NCBI GenBank assembly: GCA_934454585.1
Contig: CAKSFP010000003.1
Location: forward strand, 86,448-150,447
Source of the DNA: an uncultured Clostridia bacterium
Lineage (GTDB): Bacteria; Bacillota; Clostridia; UMGS1810
Length of the DNA: 64,000 nt
Reading direction: 5' to 3'
A program made the translations under genes and the position numbers. The notes under the pieces were generated by a model. It was given only the letters and a program-made list of their open reading frames with translations, searched no databases and had not been told where the DNA came from. Shown in pieces: positions 26,527 to 36,008 of this stretch (position 1 is the stretch's first letter; every line of letters begins with the position of its first letter).

Positions 26527-27273
26527 TCATTTGTTAATTATAAAATCACACACAATTTTCTCGAACATATTACCATTTTCAGGCTCTGTATTGAGATAAC
26601 TGTCATGTTCGCTGTCTTGCATAATCTTCAGACTTACTTTTGACATATCATTTTCAAAATGCTCCAAAGTTTTTATCATAAGCTTGGTTTGCTCCAATCT
26701 GTTTGGCATATCATTATCTGACACTATAAACAGCATGGCAGGATAGTTTGTATTATGCTCTACATAATACAACGGGGCAGTTTCATCAACAACGACACAT
26801 CTGGAGTCAAATCCCTTTTCTCTCAATATATTAAAATGAGTGGTTGGCTGACCGGCATCATGGATAAAGCCGGAAATATCCTCAACACCTATTCCGTATG
26901 GCATAAAATATTTCTTGTCAAAACACAGCATCATTGTCAGATAAGCACCTGCGGAGCTTCCGCCGACAAAAATGTTCCTCTTTCCGCCATATTCCTCTAT
27001 ATGTTCAAATGTCCAATTTACAGCAGCCGCGGCATCCCTGATAAACTCCGGATAAACAGCATCGGGATACATTCTGTAATTGGCACTAACGACAGCAATA
27101 CCTTTTTGAACCAAACCTTCCGCAAACTCTATATCTGCCTTGTCGCCGCATTCAAGCCCTCCACCGTGAAAATAAACAAATGTTGCAGTACATTCACCAT
27201 CAGGAATGTATAAGTCCAATTTATTGTTAAACTCATCTGAATGTGAATATAATATATCTTTTGTGATTTTCAT
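26527..27273 (-). CDS. Alpha/beta-hydrolase, HSL/BD-FAE-like carbohydrate esterase or lipase type
   Basis: The oxyanion motif HGGG (VYFHGGGLECGDK, about residue 36), nucleophile elbow GGSSAGAYL, acid SDNDMPNRLEQ and catalytic His in DSEHDSYL are all present. This set is typical of the HGGG-type esterases that include feruloyl and acetyl esterases of plant glycan loci. There is no signal peptide. The ATG overlaps the TGA of the upstream DMT gene by 4 bp (ATGA), implying translational coupling. The substrate is inferred only from context. Confidence 0.85.
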   Translation of the reverse strand: MKITKDILYSHSDEFNNKLDLYIPDGECTATFVYFHGGGLECGDKADIEFAEGLVQKGIAVVSANYRMYPDAVYPEFIRDAAAAVNWTFEHIEEYGGKRNIFVGGSSAGAYLTMMLCFDKKYFMPYGIGVEDISGFIHDAGQPTTHFNILREKGFDSRCVVVDETAPLYYVEHNTNYPAMLFIVSDNDMPNRLEQTKLMIKTLEHFENDMSKVSLKIMQDSEHDSYLNTEPENGNMFEKIVCDFIINK

Positions 27274-28199
27274 TTTACCAGCCTCCCAAACTTTGTTTCT
27301 GCGTTAATAGAATTACCTGACTTCTCTCCCGATGCAATTTGCATATAAGCTATCGTAGAAATGATAAATACTATCCCTGCAAACTGCAGAAGACTCATCC
27401 TTTCTCCGATAACAAATATGCTTGTTACAGTTGCCGAAACAGGTTCAATGCAAGACAGAACCGCCACCCTTGACGGTGATAAATATTTAAGTGATGTTGT
27501 ATACATAAAAAAAGGTATCACAGTTCCTATCACGGCAAGCAAAATAATCGCTTTAAGAGAAGCGACATCGGTTGCAATCATTTTTGCTGTTTGGGGTACA
27601 TTTATAATAAACAATGCACCCACTGCGGCAAAAATAAAATTATACACCGTCAAAGTAGCTCTGTCATATTTTTTAAGAATGTTCTTGCCAACCACGCCGT
27701 ACAGAGAGTATGCCAAGCCGGATAAAACTCCAAACAAAACTCCCGTAACACTAAATCCGCCATTATCTTGACCAAACACGCCGGATACCAGTGTGCATCC
27801 GATAAACACAAACATAATTGAAATTATCTTTTCCGCGGTTATTTTTTCTTTAAGAAAAATTGCGGAAAGAATCATCACCCAAATCGGAGAAGTATATAAA
27901 AACACATCCGAAACCGCTACAGAAGTTCGTTCCATACACATAAAATAAAATGTTGACATTGCAAGCAAACTGCAAATTCCCATAAAGGCGAACATCCATA
28001 TATCATTCAACTTTATTTTCATCTTTTTTCTATCGTGCAACAATACCGCAGCCAACACGACAATCGCCGAAAATATCCAACGCAGAGCCGATATTTGAAC
28101 CGATGTAAATCCAAATTTCCTTAGCTCACGAACAAAAATTCCTATGACGCCCCACATAATTCCGCTGAGCAAAACTATGCCGCTATACAGTTTAACCAT
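27270..28199 (-). CDS. EamA/DMT-family transporter
   Basis: ATG at 28199 is chosen because AGGAG lies 6 nt upstream; a GTG one codon before is too close. Ten hydrophobic segments in two EamA repeats, with FLYTSPIWVMILSAIFLKEK closing the first repeat and LSCIEPVSATVTSIFVIGE the second, are standard for the family. The substrate is unknown. It is coupled to the esterase gene that follows and lies 21 bp after the secreted propeller gene, an unusual mix of surface and membrane genes in one transcript. Confidence 0.88.
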   Translation of the reverse strand: MVKLYSGIVLLSGIMWGVIGIFVRELRKFGFTSVQISALRWIFSAIVVLAAVLLHDRKKMKIKLNDIWMFAFMGICSLLAMSTFYFMCMERTSVAVSDVFLYTSPIWVMILSAIFLKEKITAEKIISIMFVFIGCTLVSGVFGQDNGGFSVTGVLFGVLSGLAYSLYGVVGKNILKKYDRATLTVYNFIFAAVGALFIINVPQTAKMIATDVASLKAIILLAVIGTVIPFFMYTTSLKYLSPSRVAVLSCIEPVSATVTSIFVIGERMSLLQFAGIVFIISTIAYMQIASGEKSGNSINAETKFGRLVK

Positions 28200-28220
28200 C
28201 ACTATCTCCTAACTGTTTGT

Positions 28221-31200
28221 TTAATAAAACCTTATATGCTTGATGTAATACTTGAATTTCTTTGATGTATTTTCCGATTGACACAGATGAAAATCAAGAT
28301 TGGTTATATTGCCTTTCCAATTATTATTCTCACTGAGACTATATGTTTCCGTATACCATCTGCCTGCCTCTTTTTCAGATACATTGTATAAACTCTGCAC
28401 ATAGTCAGAACCAAAACCTAAAAGTGCATCACCTTCATAGCACTCGGAATACATATAACTAATCTCCATATGCTTATACTTATTCGCATTAATATTTATC
28501 CCGTCAACAATTAATCTCGGGATGTTTTTCCAATTAACATCTACGCATAACGCAGCATTTTCACTATCGAATGCAATCCCGTCAAGAAAATTGTTGCCGT
28601 TTTTGTAAGATAAATTATCAAAATCGATACTGTCACCGTTTTCAAATGAAATCACCGGACCGCTCTTTTCCGTGTAAGGAGGAGCAAACTTATTGAGACC
28701 GCGGCAACCGTCGGTTATCCATACCTCACCCGTATACGGGTGAACCAAAATGTCGCCGACATCCACCCCGGCAAGCATACCGCTTGTAACAATACTGCCG
28801 CCGCAGAAGGTTCCTGTGAAAGATTCGCTTCCTTTTTCGTTACCCCTCGTTAAAACCTGAAAACTCTTACCGCCATCGACAGAGCGCTGTATTCCGTAGC
28901 TGTTTACACATTTATCTCTTGTACAACCGACATACACTACATCGGGATATCTCGGATCAACGGCACATACTCTGCTCCCTCCGCAGCAGTCGGATGAATG
29001 AAGATTTTCCGTTAAATCAGTCGAAATTCCGTTCTGAATTTTTCCAAAACCCACTCCTCCGGCATAATACATAATGTTGTTTATTCCGTCATAGCTTAAA
29101 TCCGTCAGATATGAATCGTTCTGAGCAACACCGCCCGACAGTTCATAAAATATCTGCCATGTGGCTCCCTCATCATATGAGACAACAATATCACCCTTAT
29201 TTATGCCGTAAAGCTCTTTTTTGCCATACGGATTATGCGTAATCACAGATTCGCATCCGTTCATCGCAGACCACGAGTATCCAAAATCCGTACTCCTCAT
29301 ATTCGATGCAAAAAGTACATTTTTGTTGTTTGCGGATTGCGTGCAGCTTTGTTTCCACTGAATCTGTTGAATCGGCGGCAGAATTATTCCGGTTTTCTGC
29401 CATGTGTTTCCGCCGTCTCTGGATATGCGTATCTCAACAGTCGCATTCCAAGAGGTTGCCGGAGTGCCATCTTCATTAAGGCCGGTGGAACCGAGAACTA
29501 TAACCGTGTTTTCATCCGCAGAATATGAACCATACACCGCGCCGGTATACTTGCTGCCGTTTTGCATACATATACTGTTCCAGCTCTCTCCGCCGTCTGT
29601 TGTGTACGCGCCGTCATAATCCTGATTACCGAAACATACTATGTCCGGGTTATATACATTAAAGTGATTTCTCTGCACCAAGCATGACATATTTCCGCCG
29701 TTAAAACTGTAATAATAATGCTTGCCCGCATCTGTGGATTTGGCAACATAATCCCCTCCAAATCCGTAAACAGTGTTTTCACTGACAGGACTCCACACAA
29801 AGACGGAATATCTGTTGTTTATGTTATAAAAGTTATTGACATTCTCGTCCACGGCTTTTTTCCATGTAACTCCGCCGTTATCTGAATAGTATTTCACACT
29901 GCTGTAATTTGAATGGCTGAACCAACACAAAGCCATCTTTTGCGGATTAACGGGTGACACGGAAATATTCCTTGTCATGTTATAGAAATTGTTTTCGGTA
30001 ATGCCTGTCGGATAACTGCTGTCCGATATTCTTGCAAATGTTTTTCCGCAATCGACGGATTTCCATACTCCGCTGCTGTTATTTACATAGACATTATTCG
30101 GTGCGGAAGAAACAACATCTATCCCGCGAAAATATGCACCGTCGAGAACTTTTTCAAAGGTTTGTCCCTTGTCACTGCTCCTGTAAATGCCGTCAAGACC
30201 GGCCGCATATACCATGCCGTTTGTCGGGTGAATCCGAATCATACAATTTGACATATTTTCATTCACAAGATTGAATGATTGACCGCCGTCGTCACTTCTC
30301 CACAATCCGTATGCGGTGCCGTCCCTGTTTCCGTCCGTTCTTGCACGCGCCGACCAATATATAACTGCACTCCTGCCAAGCTTGCTGTCATATGATGACG
30401 GGTCAAACGCCACGGTGCGCCATGACGGATCCATGTTGCTGTCCGTGAAATTAGTTGAAATAACCTGAGACCAATTTTCTGCCGCGTCAAACGAAATATA
30501 TACACCGCTTACCCCGTCAGTCGAAGAATAATCCGAAACACCAATCACAACATTTTTGTTATTCGGATCTATTTCAAGTCCGGTACACCCTTCCGCATAA
30601 AACCCCACTCCGGTTTTCTGCCAATTGCTTCCGCCGTCAAAACTGCGCAGCAACCCTGCCACATCGGTCCCGGCCACAAGAAATTTGCCGTCACTGCTTA
30701 TAGACATGGCTCTTAATATCTGGCAGCCTTCGCCGCCGGTATTGCCTGTTTTCAGATACTCCTTGCTTACCATGGGAACCGGTTGCCATTCATTGCGGCT
30801 CTCGTTGTATTTGTCATAATATATTCTCGTCTCATATTTTTCGCGCAGCGGTCTTAATGATTTGAAATCGTCTCCTTCAAATGTATAGATAACAGCCTTA
30901 TCCCACTGCTCAATACCCGAAAGTTCATTTAATCCGCTCAGAACTATTTCTTCATTCTCTGTTTTTGCTGTAACCTTTGCAAACCTTACATTGCTGAGAT
31001 TTTGCCCGTCATATTCCGCAACGATAACCTCATATGTGCCTGGATTCGAAAACAGGGCATATGTATCGTTCAAAACGCGTTTCAGGGTAATGTTTTCCCT
31101 TGCATATGCCTCAATTGTAATATCGCTGTCTCCCACGGCAAACGAATATATACCGTCCGAGTCGGGCGCAAGCGTATGTCCGCCGGGATTGACGGTCACG

Positions 31201-31844
31201 CTTTCGCTGTACGACAGCGAATCGGTACACTCCACCTTAAATCTTACTGCGCTGCCCTTATAAGCATATTTTTGTGTAAATCCGTATCTGTCACCGGCGC
31301 CGGAAAGTATCTTCACCCGTGCTCCGCCGTATTCCGCAATATTTATCGTTCTGCAATCGGTTATATCATAGACGAAAAAATTATCTATACTGAAACTGTC
31401 AACACTGCCCGACGAAGATTTAACCGCATATAAAACGATTGAATTTGCGTTGTCGTTTGCCGTAAACTCTATTGAACGGCTTTGCCACGATGAAGATGCC
31501 CAAAAGCTTTGTCCTGTTGAAATCCACATGGTCTGAGGGGTTTTGGCACGATAGTCGAAACTGTAATAGTATTTGTGCCCTTTTTTTATCTGCACATCAA
31601 AGCTGCACCAAAAATCTCCTGCCGAACTTACCTTATCGACAGTTAAAAAATGATTTCCGCACTCACTTTTTACGGTTGCTCCCTTTTCTATAACCACAGC
31701 CGCATTTGATCCGACGCTTATCCCGAAAGTATTTCCCTCCATATTTCCGTAAGGTGTCAAGCATGAAAAATCATCGGCAAAGACCGCTGTCATCCCTGCC
31801 AAAACAAAAACTATCACACTAATAATCAAACAGAATTTTTTCAT
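28221..31844 (-). CDS. Secreted BNR/Asp-box propeller protein, GH74-like, 1207 aa
   Basis: Signal peptide (cut near VFA), a jelly-roll CBM-like region (about 35-165), an Ig/Big-like part (about 170-340), then about 700 residues of Asp-box repeats (SFDGGSNW, SDDGGQSF, SDKGQTF, TDGGESW, SVDGGKSF). This is the double-propeller form of GH74 xyloglucanases and related proteins. Asp394 (GTDVAGLLRS) and Asp742 (NQDYDGAYTTD) sit where the two GH74 catalytic acids are expected, judged by local motif only. A further jelly-roll module (about 1080-1207) ends in YIKHIRFY. The protein at 43687-47121 is a paralogue with SLH repeats; this one has none. It is the only exported enzyme in the region 2 run. Confidence 0.82.
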   Translation of the reverse strand: MKKFCLIISVIVFVLAGMTAVFADDFSCLTPYGNMEGNTFGISVGSNAAVVIEKGATVKSECGNHFLTVDKVSSAGDFWCSFDVQIKKGHKYYYSFDYRAKTPQTMWISTGQSFWASSSWQSRSIEFTANDNANSIVLYAVKSSSGSVDSFSIDNFFVYDITDCRTINIAEYGGARVKILSGAGDRYGFTQKYAYKGSAVRFKVECTDSLSYSESVTVNPGGHTLAPDSDGIYSFAVGDSDITIEAYARENITLKRVLNDTYALFSNPGTYEVIVAEYDGQNLSNVRFAKVTAKTENEEIVLSGLNELSGIEQWDKAVIYTFEGDDFKSLRPLREKYETRIYYDKYNESRNEWQPVPMVSKEYLKTGNTGGEGCQILRAMSISSDGKFLVAGTDVAGLLRSFDGGSNWQKTGVGFYAEGCTGLEIDPNNKNVVIGVSDYSSTDGVSGVYISFDAAENWSQVISTNFTDSNMDPSWRTVAFDPSSYDSKLGRSAVIYWSARARTDGNRDGTAYGLWRSDDGGQSFNLVNENMSNCMIRIHPTNGMVYAAGLDGIYRSSDKGQTFEKVLDGAYFRGIDVVSSAPNNVYVNNSSGVWKSVDCGKTFARISDSSYPTGITENNFYNMTRNISVSPVNPQKMALCWFSHSNYSSVKYYSDNGGVTWKKAVDENVNNFYNINNRYSVFVWSPVSENTVYGFGGDYVAKSTDAGKHYYYSFNGGNMSCLVQRNHFNVYNPDIVCFGNQDYDGAYTTDGGESWNSICMQNGSKYTGAVYGSYSADENTVIVLGSTGLNEDGTPATSWNATVEIRISRDGGNTWQKTGIILPPIQQIQWKQSCTQSANNKNVLFASNMRSTDFGYSWSAMNGCESVITHNPYGKKELYGINKGDIVVSYDEGATWQIFYELSGGVAQNDSYLTDLSYDGINNIMYYAGGVGFGKIQNGISTDLTENLHSSDCCGGSRVCAVDPRYPDVVYVGCTRDKCVNSYGIQRSVDGGKSFQVLTRGNEKGSESFTGTFCGGSIVTSGMLAGVDVGDILVHPYTGEVWITDGCRGLNKFAPPYTEKSGPVISFENGDSIDFDNLSYKNGNNFLDGIAFDSENAALCVDVNWKNIPRLIVDGININANKYKHMEISYMYSECYEGDALLGFGSDYVQSLYNVSEKEAGRWYTETYSLSENNNWKGNITNLDFHLCQSENTSKKFKYYIKHIRFY

Positions 31845-31867
31845 ACAAACCCTCCAACATATACGGT

Positions 31868-33454
31868 CTACAAAAGTGCCGCCCCTATCGCACCTGCGTC
31901 ACCCGCAAGTTTCGATGCGATTATCGGCGCCTTAAACTCATCTTTTTCTTCTATCGCTCCAAGAATTTTATCTTTCTGTTTCGTTATCCCGCCGGATATT
32001 ATTATCACATCGGGATCAAAAATGTTTTCTAAATTCTTAAGTCCGGTAACAAGCCAACCTATATATTCATCAAACACTTTTTCGCAAACATCGCATCCGC
32101 TTTCCATTATTTCAAAAAATCTCTTGCCGTCAAATTTTTTGCTTTTGTCTTTCATGGCCGAGTACAGTTTGCTTTCGGGATATTGCTCCGCTTCGCTTTC
32201 GGCACATCTGAGCAGTGCAGTTACAGATGCATATTGCTCAAAGCAGCCGCACCTGCCGCAGGCGCACTTTCTTCCGCCTTGCGCCTGAATAACCATGTGT
32301 CCCACCTCGCCGAATTCTCCGTTTCCGCAGCAAAGCTTGTTGTTTATTATTATCCCGCCGCCGATTCCGGTGCCGATAGTAACCATCACAATATTTTCAT
32401 ATTCCTCGCTTGCCGTGAATTTTTCTCCCAAAACCGCACAATTGGCATCATTGTCAACAGTTATAGGCAAAGAAATTTTCTCTTGCAAAATCTTCTGCAG
32501 CGGAAATTTTTCAAACGGCAGATTGTCTGTCGTAACAAGTCCGTGTATAACACTGCCCGGAACACCTATGCCAATCGATTTAACAGGAAATCTTCCGTTT
32601 ATATTTTCAAATTCGCTTACAACATCATCGATTATGGCGTCAGTTGAAAATTGATTTGTTGTTATGACACTTTTGTGAATAATTTTTCCGTTGTCAACAA
32701 CCGCAAACTTTATCTCAGTGCCGCCGATATCTATACCGAGTTTTGCACTCTTATATGCCTCCTCGTCACATATCAGCGTCACATCGCCGTGAACATTCAG
32801 CATTGTTGCCGGTATCTCCGTGTTTATTCTCCCTTTCAACATTTCGGAAACAACACGGCTTTTGCTTGCACCGACAGCCAGCAAAACGATTTTCTTCGCC
32901 GAAAGAATGGTCGATATGCCCATTGTTATCGCCTGTTTCGGCACATTTTTTTCGTCGTCAAAAAACCTGGAATTTGCAGCAATTGTACTTTGAGTCAAAT
33001 TCGTCAGATGAGTTCCGGCGCTTAAGTTTGCGTCGGGCTCGTTAAAACCGATATGTCCGTTCTGACCTATGCCCAATATCTGCAAATCTATGCCCCCGCT
33101 GTTTTTGATTTCTCTGTCGTATTTTTCACATTCGGCCTCAACATCTTTAGTTTCGCCATCGGGTATTCTAATGTTCTTTTTATCTATGTTCACTCTATCA
33201 AAAAAATGCTTGTCCATAAAATATCTGTAGCTTTGCGGATTACTTTTTTCTATAGGATAATATTCATCAAGATTAAATGTCCTAATCTGCGAAAAATCCG
33301 TTTTGCTTTCGGCAAGCTTTTCATACATTCCTATCGGTGTGGAACCGGTTGCAAAACCCAGAACACTGTCGGGCTTTAATGTGACTTGTGATTCAACGAT
33401 TTCAGCTGCTTTTCCGGAAACCTCATCATAGTTTTTACAGACTATTACTCTCAT
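31868..33454 (-). CDS. Fusion of glucosamine-6-phosphate deaminase (NagB) and ROK-family sugar kinase
   Basis: Residues 1-234 are a complete NagB: phosphate loop FATGSTPIG, Asp63 in FNLDEYYP, GIGQNGHIGFNEPD with His134 and Glu139. It runs, with almost no linker, into a complete ROK domain at about residue 238 (GIDIGGTEIKFAVVD), with catalytic Asp336 in VDNDANCAVLGE, the GTGIGGG loop and the zinc site His386 plus CACGRCGC. ROK kinases phosphorylate GlcNAc, ManNAc or glucose, or act as repressors; no DNA-binding region is present here, so a kinase is expected. With NagA encoded 12 bp upstream, GlcNAc could be phosphorylated, deacetylated and deaminated to fructose-6-phosphate. The fusion is in one open frame, with no sign of a frameshift. 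Confidence 0.93.
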   Translation of the reverse strand: MRVIVCKNYDEVSGKAAEIVESQVTLKPDSVLGFATGSTPIGMYEKLAESKTDFSQIRTFNLDEYYPIEKSNPQSYRYFMDKHFFDRVNIDKKNIRIPDGETKDVEAECEKYDREIKNSGGIDLQILGIGQNGHIGFNEPDANLSAGTHLTNLTQSTIAANSRFFDDEKNVPKQAITMGISTILSAKKIVLLAVGASKSRVVSEMLKGRINTEIPATMLNVHGDVTLICDEEAYKSAKLGIDIGGTEIKFAVVDNGKIIHKSVITTNQFSTDAIIDDVVSEFENINGRFPVKSIGIGVPGSVIHGLVTTDNLPFEKFPLQKILQEKISLPITVDNDANCAVLGEKFTASEEYENIVMVTIGTGIGGGIIINNKLCCGNGEFGEVGHMVIQAQGGRKCACGRCGCFEQYASVTALLRCAESEAEQYPESKLYSAMKDKSKKFDGKRFFEIMESGCDVCEKVFDEYIGWLVTGLKNLENIFDPDVIIISGGITKQKDKILGAIEEKDEFKAPIIASKLAGDAGAIGAALL

Positions 33455-33465
33455 TGTTTTCCTCC

Positions 33466-34575
33466 CTAAACAATTCTTCTGCCTTTCAAATAAACCGACT
33501 TTAATTCCATGTTGTCATTCAGCACTAAGAAGCTGGCTGTTTTTCCGATACTGAGTGTTCCCAAGCGGTCAAGCACATTAAGTACCTTTGCAGGATTATA
33601 TGTAGCCATACGAACAGCTGACTCAACAGGTATTCCGCATCCGACAAGATGCCTGAGTCCGTCAAAAGCATTTGCGGATGCTCCGGCTATTGTTCCGTCG
33701 TCCAAAAATCCAAGCCCGTTTTTCACCGTGACAACAAGCTCTCCCATGGGGTAAACTCCGTCGGGCAGGCCGGTGCAAGAGAGGCTGTCGCTTATTATGA
33801 TTATTTTTTCTTCACCAAAAATTCTGTATGCCGCCCTCAGCATTGGGTCTGAAACATGTCTGCCGTCACATATCAGCTCCACATATGCACCGGCGTCCAT
33901 CGCCGCTCCCACAAGGCCTGTTTCCCTGTGTGAAAAAGGTGCCATGCCGTTAAATAAGTGAGTAACAAGACTTGCGCCTAAACGAAACCCCTCCATCGTT
34001 TTTTCATAGTCAGCCGGAGTATGTGCAAGTGAAATAACCACAGTTTTTGATACATCCCTTATAAACTCTGCCGCGCCCTCTGTATCGGGTGCAATGTCAA
34101 CTATTTTTATCTTTCCGCTTGCTGCCGACTGAAACTTTTCGAATTCCTCAATGCTTGGTTTTTTCAGATATCTCAGATCGTTCCCTCCGGCTTTCTCATG
34201 CGTCAGATACGGTCCCTCCATATTTATTCCGATAAGTTCTGCGCCCTTTGAGCTTTTATAGCTTGCAGCCGCCCTGAAAGCCTTCATCAATTGTTCGTCC
34301 GACACAGGCATCGTAGACGGGCAAATGGCGGTTACACCGTTTTTTGCCTCATATTCAGCCATTTTTTCAATTGCCTCAAATGTTCCGTCGGTAAAATCAC
34401 ACCCGTCGCAGCCGTGAAAATGCAAATCAATCAGACCTGGAATAACCATGTCTTTACCGCTTGCGTCAAGGCTGTCATCATAGGCAACATCGGTTATTGT
34501 ATCACCGTCAAACGAAATACTTCCGGCATGAAACTTAAAGTCCTCTCCGTATATCCTCATATTTTCTATCTTCAT
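33466..34575 (-). CDS. nagA: N-acetylglucosamine-6-phosphate deacetylase
   Basis: Amidohydrolase fold with DLHFHGCDGCDF (metal ligand region), EGPYL, SLAHTPADYEKT, THLFNGMAPFSHRETGLVGAA, the substrate loop ICDGRHV and the catalytic Asp in ISDSLSCTG. The length, 369 aa, is normal for NagA. It removes acetate from GlcNAc-6-phosphate in the cytoplasm and feeds the deaminase half of the fusion protein encoded 12 bp downstream. It lies between that gene and the GH57-like gene, so the whole run is probably devoted to an N-acetylhexosamine-containing glycan. Confidence 0.95.
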   Translation of the reverse strand: MKIENMRIYGEDFKFHAGSISFDGDTITDVAYDDSLDASGKDMVIPGLIDLHFHGCDGCDFTDGTFEAIEKMAEYEAKNGVTAICPSTMPVSDEQLMKAFRAAASYKSSKGAELIGINMEGPYLTHEKAGGNDLRYLKKPSIEEFEKFQSAASGKIKIVDIAPDTEGAAEFIRDVSKTVVISLAHTPADYEKTMEGFRLGASLVTHLFNGMAPFSHRETGLVGAAMDAGAYVELICDGRHVSDPMLRAAYRIFGEEKIIIISDSLSCTGLPDGVYPMGELVVTVKNGLGFLDDGTIAGASANAFDGLRHLVGCGIPVESAVRMATYNPAKVLNVLDRLGTLSIGKTASFLVLNDNMELKSVYLKGRRIV

Positions 34576-34600
34576 TGTGGTTATTTCATCTCCCTACGCA

Positions 34601-35986
34601 TTATTCTCCAAAGTATTCCATTTCCATAAGTTTTTCATCTATCGCTTTGATTTGAGTTTTCATAAGTTCCGGGGAATACAGACTCTGTTTTTCCTCAATA
34701 CCGCCGTTTATCATCGCCTTTAGTATGCAATCATTTGCAAGATACAAATCATCAAGTGATTCTCTCACATTAAAGCGTCCCGGACTTGTTGGTGCCGGAG
34801 GCCAACGCGAATCCGACACCCAAGCCGACGCAAGAGCGCGCATGGCATTTTCAAGGTCTTCATCAAGGCTTTCAAGCGTTTCATCAAGCTTTTTTGCCAC
34901 TGCCTTTATTCCGTTTAATACCGATATACACACAGGATCCATTATCCTTGAATACTCCGTGTTTGCCCATGCTTTGGCGGTACCTCCGTGCCATGCCACA
35001 CCGTTTGCAATGTTTTCGACATATTCATTATCAATCACATTTGCGTTATCGATAATTTCGCTCGGCAGCGCAAAATCATACCCTGCCTCATACGCTGCGT
35101 CAAGTATTTTCCTGAATCTGTCTATGCTTGACGGCTCTTCTTCGAAAAATCTCGCCTGGTTAAACTGCTTCACATAAAAATACGCACTCGATCCTATGTA
35201 TTCCGCATCTTCCGCATAAGGCATAATAAAGCTGCCCGTCCGCACTATGCGTGATTGCCATTTTCCAAGCATATCTTTAATTTCATTCATGTTTATCGGC
35301 TCGTCGCGCATTCCTTCCGTAGCGCCCATCAGATACCACAGCAGCAAATTTGCCATGCAGTCGCTTCGGAATATCATTTTTAATCCATTCGGCGCAACAG
35401 ACGGATTTGTTATGTACTTCAAAAATTCCGTCTTGTCCTTTATATACTCCTCAATTTTGAACAAATGATTTTTGTTTGAATGCCCCTGCACATCAAACGC
35501 AAGTCCGGTTGCCTTTCTTATTTCCGCAAAGGACAAAAGGAATGAATCTGCATCCATAACAAGAGCCTTCATGCCGCATTCCTTATATACATCCGGAATA
35601 TAGTCCGCCCAGCCGCACTCGGGATTCCAGCCGATTTCGGGCCGTTTACCGGTGTATTTTTCCCACACATCGAGAGAATGATTGAGCGAATGGAGGCAAA
35701 CTTCTTTCGGAATATTTGAAAGCATAAAATGAATATACGGCGAGCAAACAGGCTCAATTTTTCCCTCTTTGATAAGTCTTTTCAGCTTTTCAAGCACCTG
35801 CGGCGCCTGCTTAGACATTTCCTCAACGGTTATTCCGCTCGCCTCGAAAGCAATTTTGTAATCTCCGTTATCCACTATGTCAAAAAGCTTGTCATAGCAA
35901 TTCTCCATAACCCATTTTCTTTTTTCGGGTTTAAGCTGAGAATACTGTATATTTGCATGAGGCATAAAAATAATTTTTGGTTTCAT
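34601..35986 (-). CDS. GH57-like glycoside hydrolase, cytoplasmic, 461 aa
   Basis: ATG at 35986 has AAGGAGTGG about 8 nt upstream. Features of GH57 (alpha-amylase/branching type, seven-stranded barrel) are a region I-like start PKIIFMPHANIQY, the nucleophile motif IGWNPECGW (Glu123, compare LPE in GH57) and a later PYAEDAEYIGSS, which fits the acid/base Asp region. There is no signal peptide or CBM. GH57 enzymes act on alpha-glucans or, in some groups, alpha-galactosides; the placement between nagA and a GH95-like gene suggests a different alpha-linked sugar here. Catalytic assignment is by motif resemblance and should be treated as tentative. Confidence 0.7.
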   Translation of the reverse strand: MKPKIIFMPHANIQYSQLKPEKRKWVMENCYDKLFDIVDNGDYKIAFEASGITVEEMSKQAPQVLEKLKRLIKEGKIEPVCSPYIHFMLSNIPKEVCLHSLNHSLDVWEKYTGKRPEIGWNPECGWADYIPDVYKECGMKALVMDADSFLLSFAEIRKATGLAFDVQGHSNKNHLFKIEEYIKDKTEFLKYITNPSVAPNGLKMIFRSDCMANLLLWYLMGATEGMRDEPINMNEIKDMLGKWQSRIVRTGSFIMPYAEDAEYIGSSAYFYVKQFNQARFFEEEPSSIDRFRKILDAAYEAGYDFALPSEIIDNANVIDNEYVENIANGVAWHGGTAKAWANTEYSRIMDPVCISVLNGIKAVAKKLDETLESLDEDLENAMRALASAWVSDSRWPPAPTSPGRFNVRESLDDLYLANDCILKAMINGGIEEKQSLYSPELMKTQIKAIDEKLMEMEYFGE

Positions 35987-36008
35987 TTTGTTCCACTCCT
36001 TATTGATT

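Noticed and set aside
28221..31844. Assignment of the Asp-box protein as a sialidase
   Set aside because: The repeats are too many for a single six-bladed sialidase propeller, and the arginine triad with an FRIP-like motif was not seen.
31868..33454. The ROK half as a transcriptional repressor (NagC-like)
   Set aside because: NagC-type repressors carry an N-terminal winged helix; here that place is taken by a full NagB enzyme.
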